Assembly (NCBI GenBank): GCA_037190485.1
Contig: JBBCJB010000037.1
Span: 93,801 to 157,800 of the forward strand
DNA: 64,000 bases
Direction of reading: 5' to 3'
From: Parapedobacter sp037190485
GTDB taxonomy: Bacteria > Bacteroidota > Bacteroidia > Sphingobacteriales > Sphingobacteriaceae
The notes under the pieces were generated by a model that was not told the DNA's origin, searched no databases, and saw nothing but the letters and a program-made list of their open reading frames with translations. The position numbers and the translations under genes were made by a program. Shown here one piece after another: positions 1 to 8,097 of the stretch; the first letter of the stretch is position 1, and the number at the start of each line of letters is the position of its first letter.

Positions 1-76
1 CATCCACAAGACACGGCCGCCTTTCGGCGGCGATGCGGTGGGCGCCAAGGTGTCTTTGGCGTGGACAAAAACCTAA
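1..76 (+). CDS. 3' end of an unidentified protein (partial)
   Basis: One frame is open from the window edge to a TAA at 74-76 and reads as about 24 residues ending in KVSLAWTKT. It stops just before the AT-rich promoter region of the small heat-shock gene, as expected for the tail of an upstream gene. Too little is visible to assign a family, and the final residue is not the aromatic typical of outer-membrane barrels. The call rests only on the open frame and its position. Confidence 0.35.
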   Translation, partial: IHKTRPPFGGDAVGAKVSLAWTKT

Positions 77-142
77 ACAAGACATTTTGTCTTGATATTT
101 TTATTTTTAACGCCATAAAGTCAGTATAATTTCCTGTTTTCC

Positions 143-180
143 CTGTTGGTACACGGTTTGAACAATCCGTACCAAACAGT
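143..180. promoter_or_regulatory. Imperfect inverted repeat upstream of hsp20, candidate operator
   Basis: TTGGTACACGG at 146-156 faces CCGTACCAA at 167-175 across a 10-nt spacer, and the symmetry extends outward (CTGT on the left, ACAG on the right). It lies 30-65 bp before the hsp20 start and just downstream of a TATAAT-like hexamer at 125-130, so a bound repressor could block transcription. The repeat is directly visible; the operator role is inferred. Confidence 0.4.
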
Positions 181-208
181 AATTAAAAATAGATAGGAGG
201 ATTATAAA

Positions 209-649
209 ATGACTTTGGTAAAATTTGCAAACGGAAACAAGAACAGGAGCGTGGACAACTGGGTGAACGACTTCTTCAGCCCCGTATTCGGTGAATCATT
301 CTTGGGCGATCGTTTCATTTCGCGCGTACCGGCGGTGAACGTGGCCGAGACCAACGAGGCTTACCACATCGAGTTGGCCGCCCCCGGCTTGGACAAAGGC
401 GATTTCAAGATCAACGTGGATGGCGATGTACTGACGATCTCGGGCGAGAAGAAAGCCGAAAACAGGGACGAAGGCAAGAAGTACAGCAAGCGCGAGTACA
501 GCTACACCTCGTTCACGCGCTCATTCACCTTGCCCGATAGCATCGACCACGGCAGCATCGACGCCAACTACCAGGACGGGGTGCTGAAGCTCACCATCGC
601 CAAGAAAGAAGAGGCAAAGGTCGCTTCCCGGTTGATCGAGGTGAAATAA
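209..649 (+). CDS. Small heat-shock protein, Hsp20/alpha-crystallin family
   Basis: A 146-residue cytoplasmic ATP-independent holdase chaperone that binds unfolding proteins and keeps them refoldable. The alpha-crystallin domain spans about residues 42-135: the PAVNVAETNEAYHIE entry strand, the ELAAPGLDKGDFKI segment, and the conserved GVL turn at 124-126 (DGVLKLTI). The start is fixed by an unusually good Shine-Dalgarno AGGAGG at 195-200, rare for Bacteroidota genes. An inverted repeat lies directly upstream and a terminator hairpin downstream, so it is probably a single-gene heat- or stress-induced unit. The length is normal for the family. Confidence 0.93.
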   Translation: MTLVKFANGNKNRSVDNWVNDFFSPVFGESFLGDRFISRVPAVNVAETNEAYHIELAAPGLDKGDFKINVDGDVLTISGEKKAENRDEGKKYSKREYSYTSFTRSFTLPDSIDHGSIDANYQDGVLKLTIAKKEEAKVASRLIEVK

Positions 650-702
650 GGGGTTGTACCCTAAACGATTAGTGTTGTAGGATTAAGTGCGGTTGAATCG
701 GG

Positions 703-735
703 AAACCCGCTTGGACGATGAGTCCGGCGGGTTTT
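703..735. terminator. Bidirectional terminator between hsp20 and the thioesterase gene
   Basis: AAACCCGC at 703-710 pairs with GCGGGTTT at 727-734, with an inner GGAC/GTCC stem, followed by T on the plus strand and preceded by A on the other. It sits between two convergent genes and can end both. Confidence 0.7.
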
Positions 736-755
736 GCCGTTACATTCAATCCGGT

Positions 756-1196
756 TCAGGCGGTCACTTCCTCGTAGTCTTCTCCTTTCGGCAGCCGCTC
801 CACGATGGCCTGCCACTCCGCGGGCAATGCCGTGAGCTTTCGCCGCCCGAGGTCCATCCAAGCACCGTCTACATGCACGACCGCGCATTTGGTGCCGTCG
901 GAACGGAAGATTTCGTGACGGAACGAAAACCGGGAGTTGACCGTATTGTACCTGGTCATCACCACGGTGACCCGTACATCATCGTTCAGGTGCACTTCCC
1001 GCAGGTAGATCAGTTCTTCCCGGAACAGGATCGGCCCAATGTTCCGTTCGGCGATCTTCTCGATCGAAAGCCCCATTTCCCTGAGCATGTTGGTCCGTGC
1101 CTGCGCACAGAAATCGGCATACGCCGAATGCCGCAGGTGCCGGTTGGCATCGATCTGGGCCCAAATCACCTGCCCTTCGTAAAACACGTGTTCCAT
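756..1196 (-). CDS. Acyl-CoA thioesterase, 4-hydroxybenzoyl-CoA thioesterase (hotdog) family
   Basis: A hotdog-fold protein of 146 residues when started at the ATG at 1196. It begins MEHVFYEGQVIWAQIDANRHLRHSAYADF, the usual beta strand and N-x-H-x-x-x-x-x-Y-x-x-F pattern of acyl-CoA thioesterases, and should hydrolyse an acyl-CoA in the cytoplasm. The substrate cannot be told. The frame is open 20 codons further upstream, but 1196 is preferred: a promoter-like TATGTTTG lies only 4 nt upstream of it, and the longer start would overlap the start of the divergent exonuclease gene. It converges on hsp20 and diverges from the DNA repair operon. Confidence 0.85.
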   Translation of the reverse strand: MEHVFYEGQVIWAQIDANRHLRHSAYADFCAQARTNMLREMGLSIEKIAERNIGPILFREELIYLREVHLNDDVRVTVVMTRYNTVNSRFSFRHEIFRSDGTKCAVVHVDGAWMDLGRRKLTALPAEWQAIVERLPKGEDYEEVTA

Positions 1197-1200
1197 GAGC

Positions 1201-1229
1201 CAAACATAACAATTATCGGCGTAAACCAA
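1201..1229 (-). promoter_or_regulatory. Promoter of the thioesterase gene, apparently leaderless
   Basis: On the minus strand TTG (1229-1227), an 18-bp spacer and TATGTTTG (1208-1201) match the Bacteroidota -33/-7 consensus. The ATG starts 4 nt beyond the -7 box, so the message probably starts at or next to the start codon. Confidence 0.6.
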
Positions 1230-1255
1230 TGTGCCCGATTTTTGTTTAGCTATCA

Positions 1256-2251
1256 ATGTTATTGGAATTCACCGAACGCGGTATTTTTTGCCCGCAGGCC
1301 GATGTGTACATCGACCCCTGGAAGCCGGTGGCCCATGCGGTCATCACACACGGCCACAGCGACCACGCCCGGTGGGGGATGGGGCGATACCTGTGCCATC
1401 GCGACACCGAACCCATCCTTCGGCTGCGGCTGGGCCCCGACATCGTTTGCCAACCGGTGGATTACAAGGAGACGGTAATCGTCAATGGCGTCAGCATCAG
1501 CTTGCATCCCGCGGGGCACATCATCGGTTCGGCGCAGGTAAGGCTCGAGTACAAGGGCGAGGTCTGGGTGGTTTCTGGCGATTACAAGCTGGCCACCGAC
1601 GGGCTGAGCCAACCCTACGAGCCGGTACGTTGCCACCATTTCGTGACCGAATCGACCTTCGGCCTGCCCATCTACCGGTTCCCCGAACCGCTCCAGGTCT
1701 TTGCCGACATGAATGCCTGGTGGGCAGCGAATGCAGCCGAAGGCTACAATACCGTCTTGCTGGGCTATGCACTCGGCAAGTCTCAGGCCATCCTGCAGCA
1801 CCTGGACCCCGCCATCGGGCCGGTGTTCCTCCATGGTGCGGTGGCCAATGTGAACGCCGCCCTGGCGACGATCGGCAAGGATTTCCGGGGCGAGCGTATC
1901 ACCGCTGAAACCGACCGGAATGCGGTGAAGGGTGCAGCCATCGTGGCACCGCCATCCGCCCTCGGTTCGCCCTGGCTCCGGAAAATGGTGCCTTACCGCA
2001 TCGCCATGTGCAGCGGCTGGATGCAGCTGCGGGGCGCCAGGCGGCGCAAGGGCGTGGACCGCGGCTTCGTGCTGTCCGATCATTGCGATTGGGACCAGCT
2101 CAATCGCGCGGTGGCGGCCACGGGGGCCGATCAGGTTTACGTAACCCACGGCTATGAAGGGCCGTTTGCCCGCTGGCTGCGCGAACAGCACGGTATCCAG
2201 GCCACGGAAGTGCATTTGCAGGGTACGGAAACCACGGAGGATGAGGCATGA
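1256..2251 (+). CDS. Ligase-associated DNA exonuclease, metallo-beta-lactamase fold
   Basis: First gene of the ligase-associated DNA repair operon; 331 residues. The metallo-beta-lactamase/beta-CASP signature HGHSDHAR is at residues 32-39 (the two His, Asp and His bind metal), and further conserved segments include SGDYK and a C-terminal SDHCDW. Members of this family resemble SNM1/Apollo exonucleases and CPSF-type nucleases and are thought to trim DNA ends before ligation. The ATG at 1256 is taken because the MBL domain begins immediately (LLEFTERGIFCPQADVYIDPW). The stop overlaps the ligase start by 4 nt (ATGA), indicating translational coupling. Confidence 0.92.
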   Translation: MLLEFTERGIFCPQADVYIDPWKPVAHAVITHGHSDHARWGMGRYLCHRDTEPILRLRLGPDIVCQPVDYKETVIVNGVSISLHPAGHIIGSAQVRLEYKGEVWVVSGDYKLATDGLSQPYEPVRCHHFVTESTFGLPIYRFPEPLQVFADMNAWWAANAAEGYNTVLLGYALGKSQAILQHLDPAIGPVFLHGAVANVNAALATIGKDFRGERITAETDRNAVKGAAIVAPPSALGSPWLRKMVPYRIAMCSGWMQLRGARRRKGVDRGFVLSDHCDWDQLNRAVAATGADQVYVTHGYEGPFARWLREQHGIQATEVHLQGTETTEDEA

Positions 2252-3849
2252 AGCGATTTGCCCGGCTGTTTACGGCCATCGACCAGACCACGAAGACCAA
2301 CGACAAGGTGGCGGCGATCGTCGATTACCTGAAGGATAGCGATGACCGGAGCAGCCTCTATGCGATCGCCCTGCTGATCGGCAACCGGCCCAAGCGCCCG
2401 GTAAACACCACCTTGCTCAAGCAATGGGCCGCCGAACTGGCCGGCATCCCGTTTTGGCTCTTCGAGGAATCCTACCATGTGGTAGGCGACCTGGCCGAAT
2501 CGATAACGCTCGTATTGCCGCCCCCGACCACCGGCGCGGACTACCCGCTGCCGGACGTGATCGAACGGCTGGCCGGGCTTCCCGAGCTGGAAGAAGTACG
2601 CAAAAAGGAGTTCATCGTGCGCCATTGGCTGGAGCTGGATGCCGACCAGCGGTTCGTATTCACGAAGCTGATCACCGGCAATTTCAGGATGGGCGTATCC
2701 CGCCAGCTCGTCACCAAGGCGCTGGCGAAACACCTGGATATGGATGAATCGGCCGTAGCCCATCGGTTGATGGGCAAATGGGTGGCGGCGGATGAAACCC
2801 TGGAATCGTTGTTTGCAGAGCGACCTGACGGCACTCGGGACTTCCAGCCCTATCCGTTTTACCTGGCCTACGCGCTGGAAGGCGAGCCCGAATCGCTGGG
2901 CGCTATCGACGACTGGTACATCGAGAAGAAACTGGACGGCATCCGCGGCCAGCTCATCGTACGCAACGGGCAGCTGTTCATTTGGAGCCGGGGCGAAGAC
3001 CTGCTGACCGACAAGTTCCCGGAATTTGCGGGCCTAGCCAACGCATTGCCTGACGGGACGGTCATCGACGGCGAGATCATCCCCTGGCGGGATGGGCGCC
3101 CCTTACCCTTCCAGGTGATGCAGACCCGCATCGGCCGGAAGAACCTATCCCAGCGGCAGCTGAAGGAAGCGCCATTGGTGATGGTGTGTTACGACCTGCT
3201 GGAATGGCAAGGCACGGACATCCGTGAAAAACCGCTGCAGGGACGCCGGGAAATCCTGGAGACGCTGCTCGCTTCAATTAAGCTGGCGCATGGCGTATTG
3301 TTGCTATCGGCCACCTTGGCGTTCAACCAGTGGAATGAAGTGGAGGTGTTCCGCAAGCAAGCACGCGGATTCCATTGTGAGGGCGTGATGCTGAAGCGGC
3401 GCGACAGCGCCTACGGCACCGGCAGACGGAAAGGTGGCTGGTGGAAATGGAAGACCGATCCGCTCACGGTGGATGGCGTGCTGATCTACGCCCAAAGCGG
3501 CCATGGGCGCCGCGCGAACCTGTATACGGATTACACCTTTGCCGTCTGGGACGACGCCGGGGCGCTCGTGCCGTTCGCGAAAGCCTACTCCGGGCTCACC
3601 GACAAGGAAATCGCCGAATTGGACAACTGGATAAAACGCCATACGATCGACAAGTTCGGTCCGGTGCGGAGCGTGACCCCGCACCACGTTTTCGAGATCG
3701 CGTTCGAGGGCATCCAGCAAAGCACAAGGCACAAGTCGGGCGTCGCCTTGCGCTTCCCCCGGATCCTGCGCTGGCGACGCGACAAATCGGTGGATGAGGC
3801 GAACACCAAATCGGATTTGCTGCAGCTGATCGCCGCGGTGAACGGCTGA
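2248..3849 (+). CDS. ATP-dependent DNA ligase of the exonuclease/helicase-associated family
   Basis: A 533-residue ATP-dependent ligase, distinct from the NAD-dependent LigA that performs replication. It has an N-terminal DNA-binding domain (about 1-200), an adenylation domain with the nucleotidyl-transfer motif EKKLDGIRG (Lys228 would carry AMP), motifs DGE and MLKR, and an OB domain from about 420 (motif V/VI segment GGWWKWKTDP to RFPRILRWRRDK). It seals nicks or breaks in a repair pathway. It overlaps the exonuclease by 4 nt and is followed after 19 nt by the helicase, so the set acts together. No truncation is seen. Confidence 0.94.
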   Translation: MKRFARLFTAIDQTTKTNDKVAAIVDYLKDSDDRSSLYAIALLIGNRPKRPVNTTLLKQWAAELAGIPFWLFEESYHVVGDLAESITLVLPPPTTGADYPLPDVIERLAGLPELEEVRKKEFIVRHWLELDADQRFVFTKLITGNFRMGVSRQLVTKALAKHLDMDESAVAHRLMGKWVAADETLESLFAERPDGTRDFQPYPFYLAYALEGEPESLGAIDDWYIEKKLDGIRGQLIVRNGQLFIWSRGEDLLTDKFPEFAGLANALPDGTVIDGEIIPWRDGRPLPFQVMQTRIGRKNLSQRQLKEAPLVMVCYDLLEWQGTDIREKPLQGRREILETLLASIKLAHGVLLLSATLAFNQWNEVEVFRKQARGFHCEGVMLKRRDSAYGTGRRKGGWWKWKTDPLTVDGVLIYAQSGHGRRANLYTDYTFAVWDDAGALVPFAKAYSGLTDKEIAELDNWIKRHTIDKFGPVRSVTPHHVFEIAFEGIQQSTRHKSGVALRFPRILRWRRDKSVDEANTKSDLLQLIAAVNG

Positions 3850-3868
3850 AATCGTACATTTGCAGGGC

Positions 3869-6292
3869 ATGTCATCGAACGCGTTTGCAGAAACCTGGTT
3901 CTTCAATAAAGGCTGGCAGCCGCACCGCTTCCAGCGCGACGCGTGGGCGGCCATCGCCAAGGGAAGGTCCGGATTGCTGAACGCACCCACCGGGTACGGC
4001 AAGACCTTCGCCATCTGGTTTGGCGTGCTGCAGCGGTATTACCGGGTCGATAAACGGAAAAAAGGAGTACACTGCCTATGGATCACGCCGCTGCGGGCGC
4101 TTTCGGCAGAGATCCTGTCCGCCACGCGCGCGGTGAGCGAAGACCTCGAACTCGACTACCGCATCGGCCTGCGCACGGGCGACACGGCAGCCGCGGAACG
4201 GCAGCGGCAGAAGACGGCCGCGCCCGAAGCGCTCGTCACCACGCCCGAAAGCGTCCACCTGCTGCTGGCGTCCAAAGGTTATGCCGATTACTTCGCCGGG
4301 CTGGAAGTGGTGGTGATCGACGAGTGGCACGAGCTGATGGGCAGCAAACGGGGCGTGCTCGTGGAGCTGGCGCTGAGCCGGCTGCGCGCGATCTGTCCCG
4401 GTTTGCAGGTGTGGGGCATCTCGGCCACCATCGGCAACCTCGACCAAGCGATGGACATCCTGCTCGGCGAGGGGCACGCCGGCGCCTTGATCAAAGCCAA
4501 CCTGCAGAAAGACATCCACATGGAAACCTTGCTGCCCGACGTGCTGGAGCGCTTCCCATGGGCGGGGCACCTGGGCACCAGCATGATCGGGAAGGTGCTG
4601 CCCATCATCGACGCGCACCGATCCACGCTGTTGTTCACCAATACCCGGTCGCAGGCCGAGATCTGGTACCACCGGCTGCTGGATGCCGAGCCCGCGTTGG
4701 CCGGTGCGTTGGCCATCCACCATGGTTCGCTCAGCGACGAGCTGCGCCTATGGGTGGAAGATGCGCTGCACCGGGGCACGCTGAAAGCCGTGGTGTGCAC
4801 GAGCAGCCTTGATCTGGGCGTGGATTTCCGCCCGGTGGATTGCGTGGTGCAGATCGGTTCGCCCAAAGGCGTGGCCCGTTTCGTGCAGCGTGCAGGCCGG
4901 AGCGGCCATCGGCCGGGCGAGACGAGCAAGATCTATTTCCTGCCCACCCATTCGCTCGAGATCATGGAGGGGGCGGCCATCCGGCATGCCGTTGCGCAGG
5001 GGTTGCTCGAACAGCGCATCCCCTATGTCCGTTCGTTCGACGTGCTGCTGCAATACATGGTCACGCTGGCCGTGTCGGACGGTTTCCGCGCGGATGCACT
5101 GTACGGCGAGATCAAGCGGACGCATTGCTATTCATCCATCAGCCGGGCCGAATTCGACGAATGCCTGCTGCTGGTGACCCAAGGGGGGCGGACGCTGGAC
5201 ACCTACGCCGAATTCCATAAAGTGGTGGTGGAGCAGGGGGTGCACCGCGTGACCAGCCGACGCGTGGCCATGCGCCATCGGCTGAGCATCGGCGCCATCG
5301 TCTCGGACACGATGATGCGCGTGAAGTTCCTGAGCGGCAAGTACCTGGGCACCATCGAGGAGTGGTTCATCTCCCGGCTGCAGCCCGGCGACACGTTCTG
5401 GTTTTCGGGCCGGTTGCTGGAGCTGGTACGCGTCAAGGACATCCAGGCCATCGTGCGCCCGGCTACCGGCAAGAAAGGCACGGTGCCTTCCTGGATGGGC
5501 GGCAGGTTCCCGATTTCCGATAATTTCGGCGCCGCGCTGCGGCACACCTTCACCGAACTGCACCGCAAGGGCCGCCGGTTGCCCGGCGAATTGCGGTTCC
5601 TCGGCCCCCTGTTCGACGAGCAGCGCCGGGTTTCGGCCTTGCCGGGCGAATTCGAGTTGCTGGTGGAATACATCCGCACGCGGCATGGCCATCACCTTTT
5701 CGTGTATCCGTTTGAAGGCAAGCTGGTGCACGAGGGCATGGCCGCCGTGGTGGCCTATCGGCTCAGCAGCATCCGGAAGGCCACCTTCAGCATCGCCAGC
5801 AACGAGTACGGCTTCGAGCTGCTTTGCGACGACGCGATACCGCTCGAGGAGGCGATGCAACTCGGATTGTTCTCGACCGAAAAGCTGTTCGAAGACATCC
5901 GCAATGGCATCAACATCCGCGAGATGGCCCGCCGCAAGTTCCGCGACATCGCGGGCATCGCCGGGCTGGTCTTCCAAGGGTTCCCCGGCAAACCGATGAA
6001 GACCAAGCACCTCCAAGCCAATTCGGGCCTGTTCTTCTCCGTATTCGAGGAATACGATCCCAACAACCTGCTGCTACGGCAGGCGTATGACGAGGTGTAT
6101 GATTTCCAGCTCGAGGCGTCAAGGATGCACGCTGCCTTCGCCCGCATCAATACGCACCGGATCGTGGTGCAGCAACCCGAAAGGCTCACGCCCTTCGCGT
6201 TCCCGGTCTTCGCCGAGTCGTTCCGCGAGCGGTACAGCAACGAGGACTGGCAATCCCGCTTGGAAAAACTTCGGTCGCAATTGGAGGCGTGA
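3869..6292 (+). CDS. Ligase-associated DEXH-box DNA helicase, Lhr-like
   Basis: A superfamily 2 helicase of 807 residues when started at ATG 3869 (MSSNAFAETWFF); a TTG three codons earlier is less likely. Visible motifs are the Q-motif segment PHRFQRDAW, Walker A APTGYGKT, a DEWH box (IDEWHELMG), SATIGN motif III, and the C-terminal helicase motifs SLDLGVDFRPVD and QRAGRSGHRPGE. The Lhr-core winged-helix and C-terminal segments fill the rest. Lhr enzymes translocate 3'-to-5' on ssDNA and unwind DNA or RNA:DNA hybrids. Position within the four-gene operon ties it to end processing and ligation. The stop overlaps the upstream region of pdeM. Confidence 0.94.
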   Translation: MSSNAFAETWFFNKGWQPHRFQRDAWAAIAKGRSGLLNAPTGYGKTFAIWFGVLQRYYRVDKRKKGVHCLWITPLRALSAEILSATRAVSEDLELDYRIGLRTGDTAAAERQRQKTAAPEALVTTPESVHLLLASKGYADYFAGLEVVVIDEWHELMGSKRGVLVELALSRLRAICPGLQVWGISATIGNLDQAMDILLGEGHAGALIKANLQKDIHMETLLPDVLERFPWAGHLGTSMIGKVLPIIDAHRSTLLFTNTRSQAEIWYHRLLDAEPALAGALAIHHGSLSDELRLWVEDALHRGTLKAVVCTSSLDLGVDFRPVDCVVQIGSPKGVARFVQRAGRSGHRPGETSKIYFLPTHSLEIMEGAAIRHAVAQGLLEQRIPYVRSFDVLLQYMVTLAVSDGFRADALYGEIKRTHCYSSISRAEFDECLLLVTQGGRTLDTYAEFHKVVVEQGVHRVTSRRVAMRHRLSIGAIVSDTMMRVKFLSGKYLGTIEEWFISRLQPGDTFWFSGRLLELVRVKDIQAIVRPATGKKGTVPSWMGGRFPISDNFGAALRHTFTELHRKGRRLPGELRFLGPLFDEQRRVSALPGEFELLVEYIRTRHGHHLFVYPFEGKLVHEGMAAVVAYRLSSIRKATFSIASNEYGFELLCDDAIPLEEAMQLGLFSTEKLFEDIRNGINIREMARRKFRDIAGIAGLVFQGFPGKPMKTKHLQANSGLFFSVFEEYDPNNLLLRQAYDEVYDFQLEASRMHAAFARINTHRIVVQQPERLTPFAFPVFAESFRERYSNEDWQSRLEKLRSQLEA

Positions 6293-6297
6293 ACGGG

Positions 6298-6948
6298 ATG
6301 GCGAAAACGATACGGTTGCTGGATACGACATTGGTGTTGTTGCCCGAAAAGGCGCTGCTGCTGCCCGAATACGCCACGCTCGTGGTGGCCGACTGGCACC
6401 TGGGCAAGGCTTCCCATTTCCGGAAGGCGGGCATCTTCATGCCGTTGCCAGCCGCAGCCGCCGATGCCGATCGGCTGCAAGCGCTGTTGGCCACTTACCG
6501 CATCGAGACGCTGGTGCTGTTGGGCGATCTTTTCCACAGCGACCTCAACAGCGAGTGGCTGGCCTTCGAGCGGTTCCGTACCGCGAACCGGTCGGTCCGT
6601 TTCGTGCTGACCCGTGGCAACCACGACATCCTTCCCGATCGGCTTTTCCGGCAGGCGGGCGTGGAGGTCATGCCCGCCTACACGCTGGGTGCGCGCATCC
6701 GGTGCACCCATGCGCCGGAGCCACCGCCGGACGAGACCGTGCTCAACGTGGCCGGGCACATCCATCCCGGTTGCGTCATCCCGGCCCGTGGCCGGCAGGC
6801 GTACCGGTTGCCCTGCTTCTATCACCATCGGCAGACCCTGTTGTTGCCAGCCTTCGGCAAACTCACCGGAATGCACATCATGAAGCCGGTACGTGGCGCC
6901 TCCATCTATCCGGTAGCGGGAAATGGCGTGCTGGAACTGCCTTGCTGA
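6298..6948 (+). CDS. pdeM: PdeM, ligase-associated DNA damage response endonuclease (metallophosphoesterase)
   Basis: A calcineurin-like metallophosphoesterase of 216 residues and the last gene of the repair operon. Metal-binding motifs are VADWHLGK (DxH), LLGDLFHSD (GDxxH), TRGNHD (GNHD) and NVAGHIHPG (GHxH). Family members are Mn-dependent phosphodiesterases active on nucleic acids. The ATG at 6298 is chosen because GGAGG at 6283-6287 is correctly spaced for it; a GTG at 6289 overlapping the helicase stop is the alternative. Its 3' end overlaps the convergent AraC gene by 43 bp. Confidence 0.9.
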   Translation: MAKTIRLLDTTLVLLPEKALLLPEYATLVVADWHLGKASHFRKAGIFMPLPAAAADADRLQALLATYRIETLVLLGDLFHSDLNSEWLAFERFRTANRSVRFVLTRGNHDILPDRLFRQAGVEVMPAYTLGARIRCTHAPEPPPDETVLNVAGHIHPGCVIPARGRQAYRLPCFYHHRQTLLLPAFGKLTGMHIMKPVRGASIYPVAGNGVLELPC

Positions 6949-7799
6949 CGGGTCATGCTGCGCCGGTAGTTGATGGGGGTCGTGCTGAACAGCTCCCGGA
7001 ATTGCTTGTTGAAGTTTGATATGCTTTCGTAACCGCATTGGTAGCTGATCTGGCGGATGCCCAGGTCGCTTTCCTGCATGAGCTTGCACGCGTGGCCGAG
7101 ACGGATTTCCTTCAGGAAATCGAAATAGGTCTTGCCCGTGCTCTTCCTGAAGAAACGGCAGAACGCCGTTTTGCTCATGTGGGCCAACGCAGCGACGGTC
7201 TCCAGGTCGGCCGGCTTGTCGAAATTCTCCAGTGTATAATCGAACACCTTGTTGATCCGCTCCGATTGGGTGCCCATGAACGCGCTGGTGAAGCCCAGGC
7301 TCGACACTTGCTCGAGGTTTTCGGATTTGGCCAACAGGTTCAACAAGCCCAGCAGGTGGATGACACGGTCGAAATCGGTGGTCTCGAAGATCTGCATGAT
7401 CTTCCAGACCGCCTGTTGCTCCACGTTGGAAGAGAATTTGAGCCCCAATTCCGAAAGCTCGAGCAACCGCTTGATGTGGCGGCCTTCGGGGATGTCGAAA
7501 AAACCGCTGCCAAGGAAATCGGCCGAGAAATGGATCACGTACGCCTTGGCGTTCGGATTCTTGTTCCCGAGATCCTCTTTCCAGCAATGCGGCAGGTTCG
7601 GCCCGACGAGCACCAACTCCGTCTCGTTGAACTTCTGGATGCTATCGCCCATGAACCGCGTACCGACACTCCCGGTGATGAGGATCAGCTCGTATTCCGG
7701 GTGGTGGTGCCAAGCGGTGTCGAACTCGGGCGGGCATTCCAGCACGGTCGAAAAGGAAAACAATTGCGAGTACGTGATTTTTCGATATACCGGTAACAT
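6906..7799 (-). CDS. AraC-family transcriptional regulator
   Basis: 297 residues. The N-terminal cupin-like sensor domain (about 20-130) contains WHHHPEYELILI, typical of sugar-sensing AraC proteins. The C-terminal double helix-turn-helix domain runs from about 190 to 285, with the second recognition helix segment ISYQCGYESISNFNKQFRELFSTTPINYRR. It is transcribed away from the SusC gene, separated by about 300 bp, and probably activates the polysaccharide locus when a breakdown sugar binds. Such loci more often use hybrid two-component or SusR-type regulators, so an AraC protein points to a small soluble inducer. The 3' end overlaps pdeM tail to tail. Confidence 0.9.
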   Translation of the reverse strand: MLPVYRKITYSQLFSFSTVLECPPEFDTAWHHHPEYELILITGSVGTRFMGDSIQKFNETELVLVGPNLPHCWKEDLGNKNPNAKAYVIHFSADFLGSGFFDIPEGRHIKRLLELSELGLKFSSNVEQQAVWKIMQIFETTDFDRVIHLLGLLNLLAKSENLEQVSSLGFTSAFMGTQSERINKVFDYTLENFDKPADLETVAALAHMSKTAFCRFFRKSTGKTYFDFLKEIRLGHACKLMQESDLGIRQISYQCGYESISNFNKQFRELFSTTPINYRRSMTRQQGSSSTPFPATG

Positions 7800-8097
7800 A
7801 GCTGGACTGTGTTGTCGTGAAGCTCGAATATCGCTAATTTAATCCGAAATTGCCAAATCGCACGCCCATATCGGCTAATATAGCGGCAAACCAAGCTAAT
7901 TTAATCGAAAACAAACCTTCGAATCCCTGTTAAACCATTTATTGATAACCACTTATTCATAAGGCGAGCACCTATCGGCCGAACCTACACTCAGCAATAT
8001 AGTGGTACTATCGGCAAACTTCGAGGCGCTTTAAGCATATTTTACGCCCTAATATTGCAGTGTCAAAATAAGCGACCAATTACTAAGTGCAAGGATT
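7800..8097. promoter_or_regulatory. Divergent control region between the AraC regulator and susC
   Basis: An AT-richer, gene-free 298-bp stretch. It holds a perfect direct repeat GCTAATTTAATC at 7833-7844 and 7895-7906 (62 bp apart, about six helical turns), each followed by CGAAA-like bases, with the near-palindrome GCTAATATAGC (7874-7884) between them. AraC-type activators usually bind direct repeats, so these are candidate sites. A weak -7-like TAATATTG lies at 8050-8057. No short gene or terminator was seen. Confidence 0.4.
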
